This document shows positions 36,471 through 45,286 of a DNA stretch of 45,658 nucleotides, one piece after another. Location: NCBI GenBank assembly GCA_018067145.1, contig JAGPVD010000088.1, forward strand, positions 1-45,658. Reading direction: 5' to 3'. A model generated the notes under the pieces. It saw only the letters and a list, made by a program, of their open reading frames with translations, was not told the DNA's origin and searched no databases. Each line of letters begins with the position of its first letter. Within the stretch, counting starts at the first letter, position 1. This DNA is from Methyloceanibacter sp. (GTDB lineage Bacteria > Pseudomonadota > Alphaproteobacteria > Rhizobiales > Methyloligellaceae). The translations under genes were made by a program, and so were the position numbers.

Positions 36471-37988
36471 ATGTCTGCCAGCGACGATCGAGCCCCCGTT
36501 GCAGTCGTCGATATCGGCTCAAACTCGGTACGGCTCGTCGTCTATGACGATGTGTGCCGGGCGCCGGCACCCGTGTTCAACGAGAAGGTGCTATGCGGGC
36601 TAGGGCGCACCGTGGCCACCACCGGCAAGCTTTCCGCCGATGGCATGTCGCGGGCGCTTCGTGCGCTCCGACGATTTCGGGCGTTGATTGAACAGCTAGA
36701 AATCACGCGCGTGGAAGTCATCGCCACGGCGGCGGCGCGCGAAGCCAAGAACGGTCCTGAATTCAGCGCCAAGGCCGAGCGCGTTCTTGGCCGGAAGATC
36801 ACGGTGCTATCCGGCACCATGGAGGCGGAACTTGCGGCGCTCGGCGTTATCGCGGGTATTCACAATGCTGATGGCTTCGTCGGTGATCTCGGCGGCGGCA
36901 GCCTTGAGCTCATCGATGTGCGCGACGGCCAACTATCCCGCGCCATCACCCTGCCGCTTGGTGGTTTACGGCTGATCGATGAGTCCGGCGGCGATCTCAA
37001 AAAGGCGCGCGAGATTGTCGATGCCGAGTTCGCCAAAGTGAAATGGCTGGATAAGGGTAAGGGGCGGGACTTCTATGCCGTCGGCGGCACGTGGCGCGCG
37101 ATCGCTCGGCTGCACATGGCTCAGACCAATTATCCTTTGAGCATGATGCACAATTACCGGATGAATGGCGACGAGGCGTTGAAATTTGCGTCCTTGCTCG
37201 ATCATCAATCGCAAGGCTCGCTCGCTGGTATCCGAGATATTTCGAGTTCACGGCGCGAGACCGTGCCTTACGGGGCGCTCGTGCTCGAACGTCTGCTCAA
37301 GCAGATGAAGCCGCGCTCCATCGTGATGTCGGTTCTCGGCATCCGGGAAGGCCTAGTCTACAGCCTGTTGAGCGATGAGGAGAGGGAGAAGGACCCGCTG
37401 CTCGAAGCCTGCGTCAATCTAGCGAAGCAGCGCTCCCGTTCGCTTAAGAATGCGCACGAGCTTTGCGACTGGACCGACGCACTGTTCATTGCTCCAGGTC
37501 CGGAGGAGACGCCAGAGCAGAAGCGCTTGCGCCACGCGGCTTGTTTGCTGTCGGATATCGGCTGGCGCGCGCATCCCGACTATCGCGGCGCACAGAGCCT
37601 GAACCTCATGGCTCATGGTGACTTTGTGGGCCTCGACCATGCGGGCCGGGCTTTCCTCGCGCTCACCGCCTATTACCGCAACGAGGGGATCATCAAAGAC
37701 CAGCTCAGTCAGAAGCTCGTGGAGCTTGTCGATAAGGACACGTTGAAGCGGGCGCGCATCTTGGGTTCCGCCTTCCGCGTCGCTCACATGGTATCGGCCG
37801 CGAAGCCTGGCGTGCTGCCCAATACGCCGCTCAGCTATGATGGCAACCGCCTGACCTGGACGTTGCCCGACCCCTATTCCAACCTCGAAGGCGAGCGGGT
37901 TGAACGCCGCTTTAAGGCGCTGGCCAATCTCGTCGGCAAGGAGCCTGAAATCCGCGTTGGCGCCCCATTCCAGCTCGCGGCGGGTTAA
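36471..37988 (+). CDS. ppx: Exopolyphosphatase Ppx (Ppx/GppA family, second copy)
   Basis: 505 residues. The ASKHA phosphatase domain (VVDIGSNSVRLVVYD, about 12-26, and VGDLGGGSLELIDV, about 138-150) is followed by the C-terminal HD-like domain, so this is the full-length Ppx type, unlike the copy at 2321-3583. It releases phosphate from polyphosphate ends. It follows ppk by 13 bp, giving a ppk-ppx operon. Use on pppGpp cannot be excluded. Confidence 0.93.
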   Translation: MSASDDRAPVAVVDIGSNSVRLVVYDDVCRAPAPVFNEKVLCGLGRTVATTGKLSADGMSRALRALRRFRALIEQLEITRVEVIATAAAREAKNGPEFSAKAERVLGRKITVLSGTMEAELAALGVIAGIHNADGFVGDLGGGSLELIDVRDGQLSRAITLPLGGLRLIDESGGDLKKAREIVDAEFAKVKWLDKGKGRDFYAVGGTWRAIARLHMAQTNYPLSMMHNYRMNGDEALKFASLLDHQSQGSLAGIRDISSSRRETVPYGALVLERLLKQMKPRSIVMSVLGIREGLVYSLLSDEEREKDPLLEACVNLAKQRSRSLKNAHELCDWTDALFIAPGPEETPEQKRLRHAACLLSDIGWRAHPDYRGAQSLNLMAHGDFVGLDHAGRAFLALTAYYRNEGIIKDQLSQKLVELVDKDTLKRARILGSAFRVAHMVSAAKPGVLPNTPLSYDGNRLTWTLPDPYSNLEGERVERRFKALANLVGKEPEIRVGAPFQLAAG

Positions 37989-38137
37989 AATCCCTTGCGT
38001 TGACTTGCCTGACGGGGCGACTCTCCCCAAATCATTCTGGCTTAAGGGAATCACAGCGCCGGGCGGCGCTAGACGTCACAAGACCTCGGACCTGAAGGGC
38101 CCAAGGTTCCACTTCACTCAAAACTTTAGATTGGTCG

Positions 38138-39073
38138 ATGGCAGAGGATCTTTATTCCGTTCTTGGTGTGGCGAAGACCGCAAACGCCGATGGCATTACC
38201 AAGGCCTACCGTAAGCTCGCCAAGAAGCTGCATCCGGACCTCAATCCCGGCGATGCGGAGGCCGAGGAAAAGTTCAAGCAGGTCTCCCACGCTTATTCGA
38301 TCCTCAACGACGAGGATAAGCGCGCCCAATACGATCGGGGCGAGATCGATGCCAGCGGGCAGGAGCGTCCGCAGCAACAGCAGCAGCAGCAATATTACCG
38401 CCAATATGCCGGCGGACCCGAGGGCGCGCGCTATCATTCGGCTGCGGGCTACGAGGACATCAGCGATTTGTTTGGCGACATGTTCGCCAGAGAAGCCGCA
38501 GCCGGTGGGCGTGGAGGCGGGCGGCGCTACGCCATGCGCGGCCAGGATGCTCAATACCGGCTCGACATCAGTTTTCTCGACGCGGTGAATGGCACCAAGC
38601 AGCGCATTACATTGCCTGACGGTGGCACGCTCGACGTGGCCATCCCGCCCGGCGTGAGCGAGGGGCAGGTGCTGCGCCTAAAGGGCAAGGGCATGCCCGG
38701 CATGGGCGAGGGGCCGCCCGGAGACGCATTGGTGGAGATCAGCGTGAAGTCACATCCCGTGTTCAAGCGCGAGGGCAACGACATCACCGTCGAGCTGCCG
38801 ATTACGTTCGATGAGGCGGTTCTCGGCGGCAAGATCGAAGTGCCGACCATTGTCGGCCGCGTGTCGGTGACGGTGCCGCCAGGCTCAAATACCGGGCAGA
38901 CATTGCGCTTAAAAGGGCGCGGCGTGAAGTCGAAGGGACGTGCCGGCGACCAGATGGTTCGCCTGAACGTCATGCTGCCCGAGACCATCGACGACGACCT
39001 AAAAAGCTTCGCCAAGAAATGGCGCGAGGACCACGGTTACGATCCCCGGCGCAAGCTGAAGGAGCAGGCGTGA
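38138..39073 (+). CDS. CbpA-like DnaJ-family cochaperone
   Basis: 311 residues. The J domain (1-70) has the essential HPD (32-34), a Gln-rich and Gly-rich linker (about 75-130), and two C-terminal substrate-binding domains (DnaJ_C, about 140-305), without the zinc-finger region of true DnaJ. This is the CbpA layout: it stimulates DnaK and also binds DNA in E. coli. Its stop overlaps the start of the CbpM-like gene, the known antagonist pair. Confidence 0.93.
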   Translation: MAEDLYSVLGVAKTANADGITKAYRKLAKKLHPDLNPGDAEAEEKFKQVSHAYSILNDEDKRAQYDRGEIDASGQERPQQQQQQQYYRQYAGGPEGARYHSAAGYEDISDLFGDMFAREAAAGGRGGGRRYAMRGQDAQYRLDISFLDAVNGTKQRITLPDGGTLDVAIPPGVSEGQVLRLKGKGMPGMGEGPPGDALVEISVKSHPVFKREGNDITVELPITFDEAVLGGKIEVPTIVGRVSVTVPPGSNTGQTLRLKGRGVKSKGRAGDQMVRLNVMLPETIDDDLKSFAKKWREDHGYDPRRKLKEQA

Positions 39074-39399
39074 TGCTGACCGAGCAAGACATCGTCGCCA
39101 GGATTCACCAAGTGACCGTCACCAGGCTGCGCGTTTGGGTGACACAAGGCTACATCAAACCCGCTACCGAGACGGGGCAAGGTTTCTCCGAGGCCGATCT
39201 GGCGCGGGCGGCTTTGATCAGCAATCTTGAGGATGAGCTTGGATTTTCCGAAGACGATGTGCCGGTGCTGCTCAATTTGATCGATCAGATTCACGGGCTC
39301 CGTTCGGAGCTGCGCGGCCTGGTCGAGGCAGTCGATGATTTACCACCCGATGTCCGCACCACGGTTAGGCTGCGGATCGAACGAGGCAGGCGGGGCTAA
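39073..39399 (+). CDS. cbpM: CbpM-like MerR-type helix-turn-helix modulator
   Basis: 108 residues. An N-terminal MerR-like helix-turn-helix (LTEQDIVARIHQVTVTRLRVWVTQGYIKP) and the Glu/Asp-rich dimerisation region (EDDVPVLLNLIDQIHGLRSEL) match CbpM, which binds the CbpA J domain and blocks its action. The ATG shares one base with the TGA of the cbpA-like gene; a GTG at 39070 is also possible. DUF2905 starts three bases after its stop, so three genes form one operon. Confidence 0.88.
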   Translation: MLTEQDIVARIHQVTVTRLRVWVTQGYIKPATETGQGFSEADLARAALISNLEDELGFSEDDVPVLLNLIDQIHGLRSELRGLVEAVDDLPPDVRTTVRLRIERGRRG

Positions 39400-39402
39400 C
39401 CC

Positions 39403-39603
39403 ATGCGATCCCCCGGAACCGTCGTCTTCTATGTCTTGTTGGTTATGCTGCTGACAGGCGCCAGCGTGCAATACGGCCTCGGCCGGCTTCCGGGCGATAT
39501 CATCGTCGATGTTGCCGGTTCGGCGATCTATCTGCCGATCACGACGGCCATCATCGTCGCTGTGGTGTTAGGCGTTATCTTTTGGCTTGTCCGCCGCAGC
39601 TGA
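39403..39603 (+). CDS. DUF2905-family small membrane protein
   Basis: 66 residues with two membrane helices. The conserved connecting segment LGRLPGDIIVDVAGSAIYLPITTAIIV is the DUF2905 signature. The function is unknown. It is the last gene of the cbpA-cbpM unit (three-base spacing), and its 3' end overlaps the antisense rnd gene by 36 bp. Confidence 0.85.
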   Translation: MRSPGTVVFYVLLVMLLTGASVQYGLGRLPGDIIVDVAGSAIYLPITTAIIVAVVLGVIFWLVRRS

Positions 39604-40758
39604 CGCAGCATCAGGCGCAAGCACGGTCACGCCGTCCTTGCCGATGACGAGCGCCAGCTCGCCACGCTTCAAGGCAAGTGCATCCGCGCCGAACAGCTCT
39701 CTCCGCCAGCCGTGCAATACCGCGACATCCGCCTCGTCGGAGCGGGCGATCTGTTCGAGGTCGTCGCTGGTGGCGATCAGCTTTGGCGCCACGCCATGAC
39801 GGCCCGCGGTCGCCTTCAACAGCACGCGCAAGAGATCGACCACGGCTTGCGCTTCCGGCGGCATGGGTTCGCCGCGCTTCAGAGGCGGTACGGTCGCAGG
39901 GTCGCGCTCAAGTCCGGCTGAGACTGCGTCGAGCACGGCTTGGCCGCGCGTGGAACGGGCGAAGCCATTATGCAATGAGCGCAGCGAGCCAAGGTCTTCC
40001 GCCGACCGTGGCGTCTGGCCGGCGATGTCGTACAGCGCCTCGTCCTTCAGAATGCGGGATCGGGGCACGTCTTGAGACTGCGCTTCGCGTTCGCGCCAGG
40101 CGGCAAGCTCCATAAGCACGGCGAGGGCCTTCGGCGTCTTGATGCGCATTTTGAGCCGCCGCCAGGCATTCTCCGGATGCAGCTCATAGGTCGCGGGGTT
40201 GGTTAGCACCCGCATCTCCTCATTCAGCCAGCTGGCGCGCTCCGACTGGTCGAGCTGTGCTTTCAGCTTCGGGTAGAGGTCGCGGAGATAGGTCACGTCG
40301 CCGATGGCGTAGGTGAGCTGACGGTCGGATAGGGGACGCCGGCTCCAGTCGGTGAAGCGGGAGGATTTGTCGAGATTGTGGCCAAGCAGGCGCTTCACCA
40401 ACATCGAATAGCTCACCGCCTCGCCAAACCCACAGACCATGGCGGCGACCTGGCTATCGAAGAACGGGTGAGGGATGACGCCGGCCAGATGATGGACGAT
40501 TTCGATGTCCTGGCGGCCCGAATGAAAGACTTTCAGGACCCCCTCATCGACCATGAGGTCGAAAAAGGGCTTTAGGTCGATCTCCGGCGCCATGCTGTCG
40601 ATAAGAATTTCGGTGTCCGCCGACGCGATTTGAATGAGGCAGAGGCGCGGCCAGAAGGTCTGCTCGCGCATAAACTCGGTATCGACGGCGATAAATGGTG
40701 CTGCCGCGAGCCTGGTGCAGGCGGCGGCGAGGTCTTCGGTCGTGGTGATGAGATCCAT
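39568..40758 (-). CDS. rnd: Ribonuclease D
   Basis: 396 residues. The DEDDy exonuclease domain has D26 and E28 in VDTEF, D84 in FHSGRQDIE, and Y150 with D154 in the TYAIGDVTYL block. HRDC-like regions follow, so both tRNA 3' end trimming and structured-RNA decay are plausible. The ATG at 40758 precedes the conserved sequence with no recognisable Shine-Dalgarno, consistent with the leaderless promoter described upstream. Its 3' end overlaps the convergent DUF2905 gene by 36 bp. It is divergent from aspS. Confidence 0.93.
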   Translation of the reverse strand: MDLITTTEDLAAACTRLAAAPFIAVDTEFMREQTFWPRLCLIQIASADTEILIDSMAPEIDLKPFFDLMVDEGVLKVFHSGRQDIEIVHHLAGVIPHPFFDSQVAAMVCGFGEAVSYSMLVKRLLGHNLDKSSRFTDWSRRPLSDRQLTYAIGDVTYLRDLYPKLKAQLDQSERASWLNEEMRVLTNPATYELHPENAWRRLKMRIKTPKALAVLMELAAWREREAQSQDVPRSRILKDEALYDIAGQTPRSAEDLGSLRSLHNGFARSTRGQAVLDAVSAGLERDPATVPPLKRGEPMPPEAQAVVDLLRVLLKATAGRHGVAPKLIATSDDLEQIARSDEADVAVLHGWRRELFGADALALKRGELALVIGKDGVTVLAPDAASAAADKPKDNA

Positions 40759-40766
40759 GGTGGGCG

Positions 40767-40796
40767 GGTATAGCCCAAGGTCTGCGTCGCGGCCAA
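40767..40796 (-). promoter_or_regulatory. Candidate promoter of rnd implying a leaderless transcript
   Basis: On the minus strand TTGGCC (40796-40791) and TATACC (40772-40767) are separated by 18 bp. Only eight bases lie between the -10 box and the rnd ATG (40758), so transcription should begin at or within a base or two of the start codon. This agrees with the absence of a ribosome site. Confidence 0.5.
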
Positions 40797-40935
40797 GTCC
40801 ACAGAATGGGGCCAAGGAGGGGCTTCGGCCTTCTGTGACGCCTGAACGCAGCCTGTCTTGACAAAGCCCGGCTTCCCGTGCGGTGTTCCGCGGCACTTTA
40901 AACCCCTATTTTTCAATCAGAGTCCGCGCCAAATC

Positions 40936-42714
40936 ATGCACGCTTATCGCAGCCACACTTGCGGCCAGCTCCGCAAAGAGGATGTCGGCAAGACCGTCCG
41001 ACTATCAGGTTGGGTCCACCGTTTACGGGACCATGGCGGGCTTTTGTTCGTTGATCTTCGCGACCATTACGGCATCACGCAGATCGTTGCCGACCCCCAA
41101 TCGCCGATGTTCGCCGCCGCCGAGGCGCTGAAGCCCGAATGGGTAGTGCGGATCGACGGCGAGGTCGTGGCTCGCACGGACGAGACTATCAACCCGAACC
41201 TGCCGACGGGTGAGGTCGAAATTCAGATCGCCGGCCTCGAAGTCTTGTCAGAATCTGCTGAGTTGCCATTGCCCATCTTTGGCGAGCCCGACTATCCGGA
41301 AGAGACGCGGCTGAAATACCGCTTCCTCGATCTCCGCCGGGAGACCCTGCACCACAACATCATGAAACGGCAGGCGATCATCGGCTCGTTGCGCGATCGC
41401 ATGCGCGAAGGCGGCTTCTTTGAGTTTCAGACGCCGATCTTGACGGCGTCGTCGCCGGAAGGCGCGCGCGACTATCTCGTGCCGTCGAGAGTCCATCCCG
41501 GCAAGTTCTACGCCCTGCCGCAGGCGCCCCAGCAGTTTAAGCAGCTCATCATGATGGCGGGCTTCGATCGCTACTTCCAGATCGCGCCGTGCTTCCGCGA
41601 TGAGGACGCCCGCGCCGACCGCTCACCAGGCGAATTCTACCAGCTCGATATCGAGATGAGCTTCGTCACCCAGGACGATGTGTTCGACGCCGTCGAGCCT
41701 ATCCTGCGCGGTCTGTTCGAGGAATATGGCGACAGCCAGCCGGTGACGCAGAAATTCCCGCGCATCCCGTATGCCGAGGCCATGCGCAAATACGGCACCG
41801 ACAAGCCGGACCTGCGGAACCCCATCGAGATGGAAGACGTGACCGAGCATTTCGCTGGCTCGGGCTTCAAAGTCTTCGCCGGCATGATCGACAAGGACGT
41901 CAACACGCGCATCTGGGCGATCCCCGGTAAGGGTGGCGGCTCACGCGCGGTCTGCGACCGCATGAATTCTTGGGCGCAGGGCGAAGGCCAGCGGGGCATG
42001 GCCTATATCTTCTACCGCCAGGGCGAAGGGGCAGGGCCGGTTGCCAAGAATATTGGGCCTGAGCGCACTGAGGCGTTGCGGAAACAGCTTGGGCTTGAAG
42101 ATGGCGACGCTGTGTTCTTCGTCGCCGGGCAGCCGAGCGACTTTGCTGAATTTGCCGCGCGCGCGCGCATCAAGGTTGGCGACGAACTAAAACTTTCCGC
42201 GACCGGCCGCTTCGACTTCTGCTGGATCGTCGACTTCCCCATGTTCGAATGGAGCGAGGAGGAGAAGAAGATCGACTTCTCGCATAATCCATTCTCCATG
42301 CCCCAAGGCGGGCTCGAGGCGCTGGACACGATGAAGCCAGAGGAAATTCTGGCTTATCAATACGACATCGTCTGCAACGGTATTGAGCTGTCCTCAGGGG
42401 CAATCCGGAACCACAAGCCGGAGATCATGGAAAAGGCCTTCGCCATCGCCGGCTATCCTAAGGCCGAGCTGGAGAAGCGCTTTGGCGGCATGTTGCGCGC
42501 GTTGCAATATGGCGCTCCGCCCCATGGTGGAATCGCGCCGGGCATTGACCGCATCGTCATGCTGCTCTGTGGCGAGGAAAATCTCCGCGAGGTGGTCATG
42601 TTCCCCATGAACCAACAGGCCGAGGATCTGGTCATGGGTGCGCCGTCGGACGTCTCGCTTGGGCAGATGCAAGACCTGCATATTCGGGCCGCGCTGCCGA
42701 AGCCGAAAAGCTAG
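40936..42714 (+). CDS. aspS: Aspartyl-tRNA synthetase AspS
   Basis: 593 residues, normal for the bacterial type. The N-terminal OB-fold anticodon-binding domain (about 1-105), class II catalytic core with motif 2 ([29 protein letters not shown] near 222) and motif 3 ([12 protein letters not shown]), and the bacterial GAD insertion domain are present. In alphaproteobacteria this enzyme is usually non-discriminating, also charging tRNA-Asn for transamidation. The ATG at 40936 starts just before the conserved core. A consensus -35 (TTGACA, 40858-40863) lies upstream, but I see no matching -10. Confidence 0.96.
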   Translation: MHAYRSHTCGQLRKEDVGKTVRLSGWVHRLRDHGGLLFVDLRDHYGITQIVADPQSPMFAAAEALKPEWVVRIDGEVVARTDETINPNLPTGEVEIQIAGLEVLSESAELPLPIFGEPDYPEETRLKYRFLDLRRETLHHNIMKRQAIIGSLRDRMREGGFFEFQTPILTASSPEGARDYLVPSRVHPGKFYALPQAPQQFKQLIMMAGFDRYFQIAPCFRDEDARADRSPGEFYQLDIEMSFVTQDDVFDAVEPILRGLFEEYGDSQPVTQKFPRIPYAEAMRKYGTDKPDLRNPIEMEDVTEHFAGSGFKVFAGMIDKDVNTRIWAIPGKGGGSRAVCDRMNSWAQGEGQRGMAYIFYRQGEGAGPVAKNIGPERTEALRKQLGLEDGDAVFFVAGQPSDFAEFAARARIKVGDELKLSATGRFDFCWIVDFPMFEWSEEEKKIDFSHNPFSMPQGGLEALDTMKPEEILAYQYDIVCNGIELSSGAIRNHKPEIMEKAFAIAGYPKAELEKRFGGMLRALQYGAPPHGGIAPGIDRIVMLLCGEENLREVVMFPMNQQAEDLVMGAPSDVSLGQMQDLHIRAALPKPKS

Positions 42715-42721
42715 ACTCCGC

Positions 42722-42737
42722 TTTCAGATTGCTGAAA
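42722..42737. other. Six-bp hairpin between convergent stops
   Basis: TTTCAG (42722-42727) and CTGAAA (42732-42737) form a stem with an ATTG loop, placed exactly between the aspS stop and the stop of the next, oppositely oriented gene. No T-run follows on either strand, so a bidirectional terminator role is possible but weakly supported. Confidence 0.3.
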
Positions 42738-42962
42738 CTACGGCAGGGTCACCGGCGCATCGTAGCGGCGCCAGAAGTCGACCGTGGCGTTTCGCAGCGT
42801 GTGATAGCAGTTGATGCCGCATCGGACCCAAGCCCCACCGGGAAGCCTGACCTGATCGCCTTTGACGGTTTTCGGACCCGCGTGCCCCGGCAAAATGCCG
42901 ATGGACGCCACGAGCGTCGCGGTCACCGGCACTGCGAGGGCGGTGCGACGAATTCGCTTCAT
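42738..42962 (-). CDS. Small secreted protein with a conserved Cys/Trp motif
   Basis: 74 residues. A signal peptide (about 1-29, cleavage after HAG) leads a short mature domain reading GDQVRLPGGAWVRCGINCYHTLRNATVDFWRRYD. This matches a family of uncharacterised rhizobial periplasmic proteins with a paired Cys (CGINC) and the VDFW block; the two cysteines probably form a disulphide. The function is unknown. It is convergent to aspS, and its nearest upstream neighbour is the divergent ceramidase-like gene 159 bp away, in which no other feature is clear. Confidence 0.7.
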   Translation of the reverse strand: MKRIRRTALAVPVTATLVASIGILPGHAGPKTVKGDQVRLPGGAWVRCGINCYHTLRNATVDFWRRYDAPVTLP

Positions 42963-43121
42963 TGTTACGATGAGGCTGCCTTTGATCCCGTCTCGCGTTT
43001 AACATACGCGGAGCTTAGGGATGGTGGGAAGTTACGAATACAACAATGGATGCGTCCAGCGAGGGAACCGGTGGCAAGCCAGGGCTCTTTCCTACGTGAT
43101 GGGTAAAAAGGACAAGGGAAC

Positions 43122-44297
43122 ATGACATTTGGCGAGCACGTCTTCCTCTATTGCGAGCGTGGCACCGACGCAGCGCTTTGGGCCGAGCCGATCAACACCA
43201 TCTCGAACGCTGGGTTTTTTCTGGCAGCGCTGGTGGCCTGGCAGCTTCTGTTGTGGCGCCCGCCTGCGGAGCGCAGCCCTGACCATTTCCTACTGGTGGG
43301 GCTTACCTTCCTGATTGGCTGCGGCAGCCTCGCCTTTCACGTCTACGCGGACGAGGGGACGGAGCTCGCCGACATCGTGCCCATCGGCCTGTTCATGATG
43401 GTCTATCTCGGCTTTGCCCTTAATCGCTTCCTTGCCGTTCCGCCCGGCTGGACGGTGCTGATCGTGATTGGCTTCGCGCTAATCGTTGGCGCCGCCATGC
43501 AGGTACAATGCTGGGACGGCGGTATCGGCCTGCCCGGACCGGAGGTGACTGACGCGAAGCAATGCCTCAACGGCAGCGTCGGTTATCTGGCTGCGCTGGG
43601 TGCGCTCATCATCCTTGCCATGGTGCTGACCGAGCGCCATCATCGGGTCGCGCCTTACGTCGTGTGGGCGACGATCATCTTCATTGTGTCTATCATCCTC
43701 AGGTCCATCGACATGTCGTTCTGCGACAGGGTGGTGATTGACGGGCGCAATGTCGGCACGCATTTCATCTGGCATATCCTGAATGCGGTCGTGATCTTCC
43801 TGCTGCTGCTGGCGAGCCTTCGGGCCGGGCCCGTCTTAAGTGCAGCCAAGAAGCCGCCGAGGCGCCCTGTGGCCGTTCCAGCCGAGCTAGCTTCTGTGGA
43901 AATCGTCCGTACCGAGGCAGATACTGCCGAGACAGATACTGCCGAAACGGGCTCCGCCAAGACCGTTACGGTCAAAGCGGGGCCAGACAAGTCTGAGTCC
44001 GACAAGAAGGATTCCGCCAAGGACGAACCGGCAAAAGAGGATCAAAAAAAGGAAGAGACCAAGTCCGCCAAGACCGTACTGGCCAAGACCGCTCCAGCAA
44101 AGACGGAGCCCGCCAAGGACGAACCGAAAGAGTCGTCCAAGGCGGGTTCCACCGATGAGAAGCCTGCGGCGACGGATGATGCGTCCAAAGAAGATGCCGA
44201 GGCGGAGTCTAAGCCCGGCGATGAGGCGTCCAGCGAAGGTAAAGAAGACGAGTCCGAGCCGGACAAGCCCGAAGAGGCCGAGCCCAAAATGCCTTAG
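43122..44297 (+). CDS. Alkaline ceramidase-family membrane hydrolase with a long charged tail
   Basis: 391 residues. About seven membrane helices over 1-235 match the alkaline ceramidase family (PF05875; Zn2+-dependent amide hydrolases). The human ACER3 active-site set S77/H81/D92/H217/H221 aligns with S69, H73, D84, H214 and H218 here, with the same spacing inside each block, so an intact metal site is likely. The amide substrate is unknown: ceramide, another N-acyl lipid or a different target. Residues about 240-391 are a low-complexity, Lys/Glu/Asp/Ala/Pro/Ser-rich tail with a degenerate five-residue period (A-E-T-D-T, then A-K-x-x-P), not part of the family. It is cytoplasmic or periplasmic depending on topology, which I did not resolve. 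Confidence 0.75.
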   Translation: MTFGEHVFLYCERGTDAALWAEPINTISNAGFFLAALVAWQLLLWRPPAERSPDHFLLVGLTFLIGCGSLAFHVYADEGTELADIVPIGLFMMVYLGFALNRFLAVPPGWTVLIVIGFALIVGAAMQVQCWDGGIGLPGPEVTDAKQCLNGSVGYLAALGALIILAMVLTERHHRVAPYVVWATIIFIVSIILRSIDMSFCDRVVIDGRNVGTHFIWHILNAVVIFLLLLASLRAGPVLSAAKKPPRRPVAVPAELASVEIVRTEADTAETDTAETGSAKTVTVKAGPDKSESDKKDSAKDEPAKEDQKKEETKSAKTVLAKTAPAKTEPAKDEPKESSKAGSTDEKPAATDDASKEDAEAESKPGDEASSEGKEDESEPDKPEEAEPKMP

Positions 44298-44389
44298 CCT
44301 GACAAGGCGGGCCCAACAGCAAGAGCAATCGATGGCGCCCGCGTGGCGTGTGCTTTATGCCTTCGGCTAGCATAGCGGTTCGAACAATC

Positions 44390-44478
44390 GCGGACGTGGT
44401 GGAACTGGTAGACACACAGGACTTAAAATCCTGAGGGGGGCAACCCCCGTGCGGGTTCGACTCCCGCCGTCCGCACCA
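44390..44478 (+). tRNA. tRNA-Leu (anticodon UAA)
   Basis: An 89-base gene with acceptor GCGGACG / CGTCCGC, discriminator A, encoded CCA, anticodon stem CAGGA / TCCTG, TAA anticodon, a long variable arm (AGGGGGGCAACCCCC) typical of leucine tRNA, and T-arm GCGGGTTCGACTCCCGC. It reads UUA codons, rare in this G+C-rich genome. Confidence 0.96.
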
Positions 44479-44628
44479 ACGGTTTAAAAACGCATGTCTT
44501 TTCAATTAAGAGTCGCCGGATAAAGAGGAATTGTGATGACTGCGCTCCGATGACTAGAAAAACCCGTGCGCAGGACCAGTTCATTGTCTGCACCGGTTAT
44601 CCATTGCCGGCGGGGAGAACGCGTTTAG

Positions 44629-45279
44629 ATGAGAAAGAAGCTGATGTGGTGGTTGATCGCGGCTCTAGGCGTGGTTCTGCTCGGCGCCGTGTTATGGGGC
44701 CCAATCGTGAGCAACGTTGAACAGCCAAAATACAAAGTGGTGGAAAGCGCCGGCAATATCGAGATACGCGACTATGCACCGATGATCGTCGCTGAAGCGG
44801 AAGTATCCGGGGATCGGCGCGAAGCCATTGGCAAGGGCTTTCGTATCATTGCCGATTACATCTTCGGCAATAATACCGCTTCGCAGAAAGTGCCGATGAC
44901 TGCTCCCGTCACGCAGCAGGGCAGTGAAAAGATCGCAATGACCGCGCCGGTCGTACAGCAAGGCGACGGTAGCAATTGGACGGTGCACTTTGTCATGCCA
45001 TCCAGCTACACGATGGAAACGCTGCCCAGGCCGAATAATCCGGCCGTGAAGCTGAAAGAGATCGAAGGCAAGCGCTTTGCCGTGATCCGCTTTGCCGGCA
45101 TGGGCGGGCAAGACAGTCTGAAACGCCACACCGCAGAGCTGGATGAATTCGTCAGCGCGAAAAACCTCACGCCGCAATCAGCGCCCACTTACGCTTTCTA
45201 CAATCCGCCCTGGACACTACCCTTCCTGCGCCGCAACGAAGTGATGGTCGAGGTCTCCGGGGAGGGGGCTCGGCAATAA
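44629..45279 (+). CDS. SOUL-family haem-binding protein
   Basis: 216 residues. An N-terminal membrane helix or uncleaved signal (4-27) is followed by a SOUL domain: the conserved KYKVVESAGNIEIRDYAPMIVAE start, GFRIIADYIFGNN, and two near-duplicate segments KVPMTAPVTQQ and KIAMTAPVVQQ (the M-T-A-P repeat). SOUL proteins bind haem or tetrapyrroles. Orientation of the domain (periplasm or cytoplasm) is not certain. The IS6-type element begins about eight bases after its stop. Confidence 0.88.
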   Translation: MRKKLMWWLIAALGVVLLGAVLWGPIVSNVEQPKYKVVESAGNIEIRDYAPMIVAEAEVSGDRREAIGKGFRIIADYIFGNNTASQKVPMTAPVTQQGSEKIAMTAPVVQQGDGSNWTVHFVMPSSYTMETLPRPNNPAVKLKEIEGKRFAVIRFAGMGGQDSLKRHTAELDEFVSAKNLTPQSAPTYAFYNPPWTLPFLRRNEVMVEVSGEGARQ

Positions 45280-45286
45280 GCCCGCC

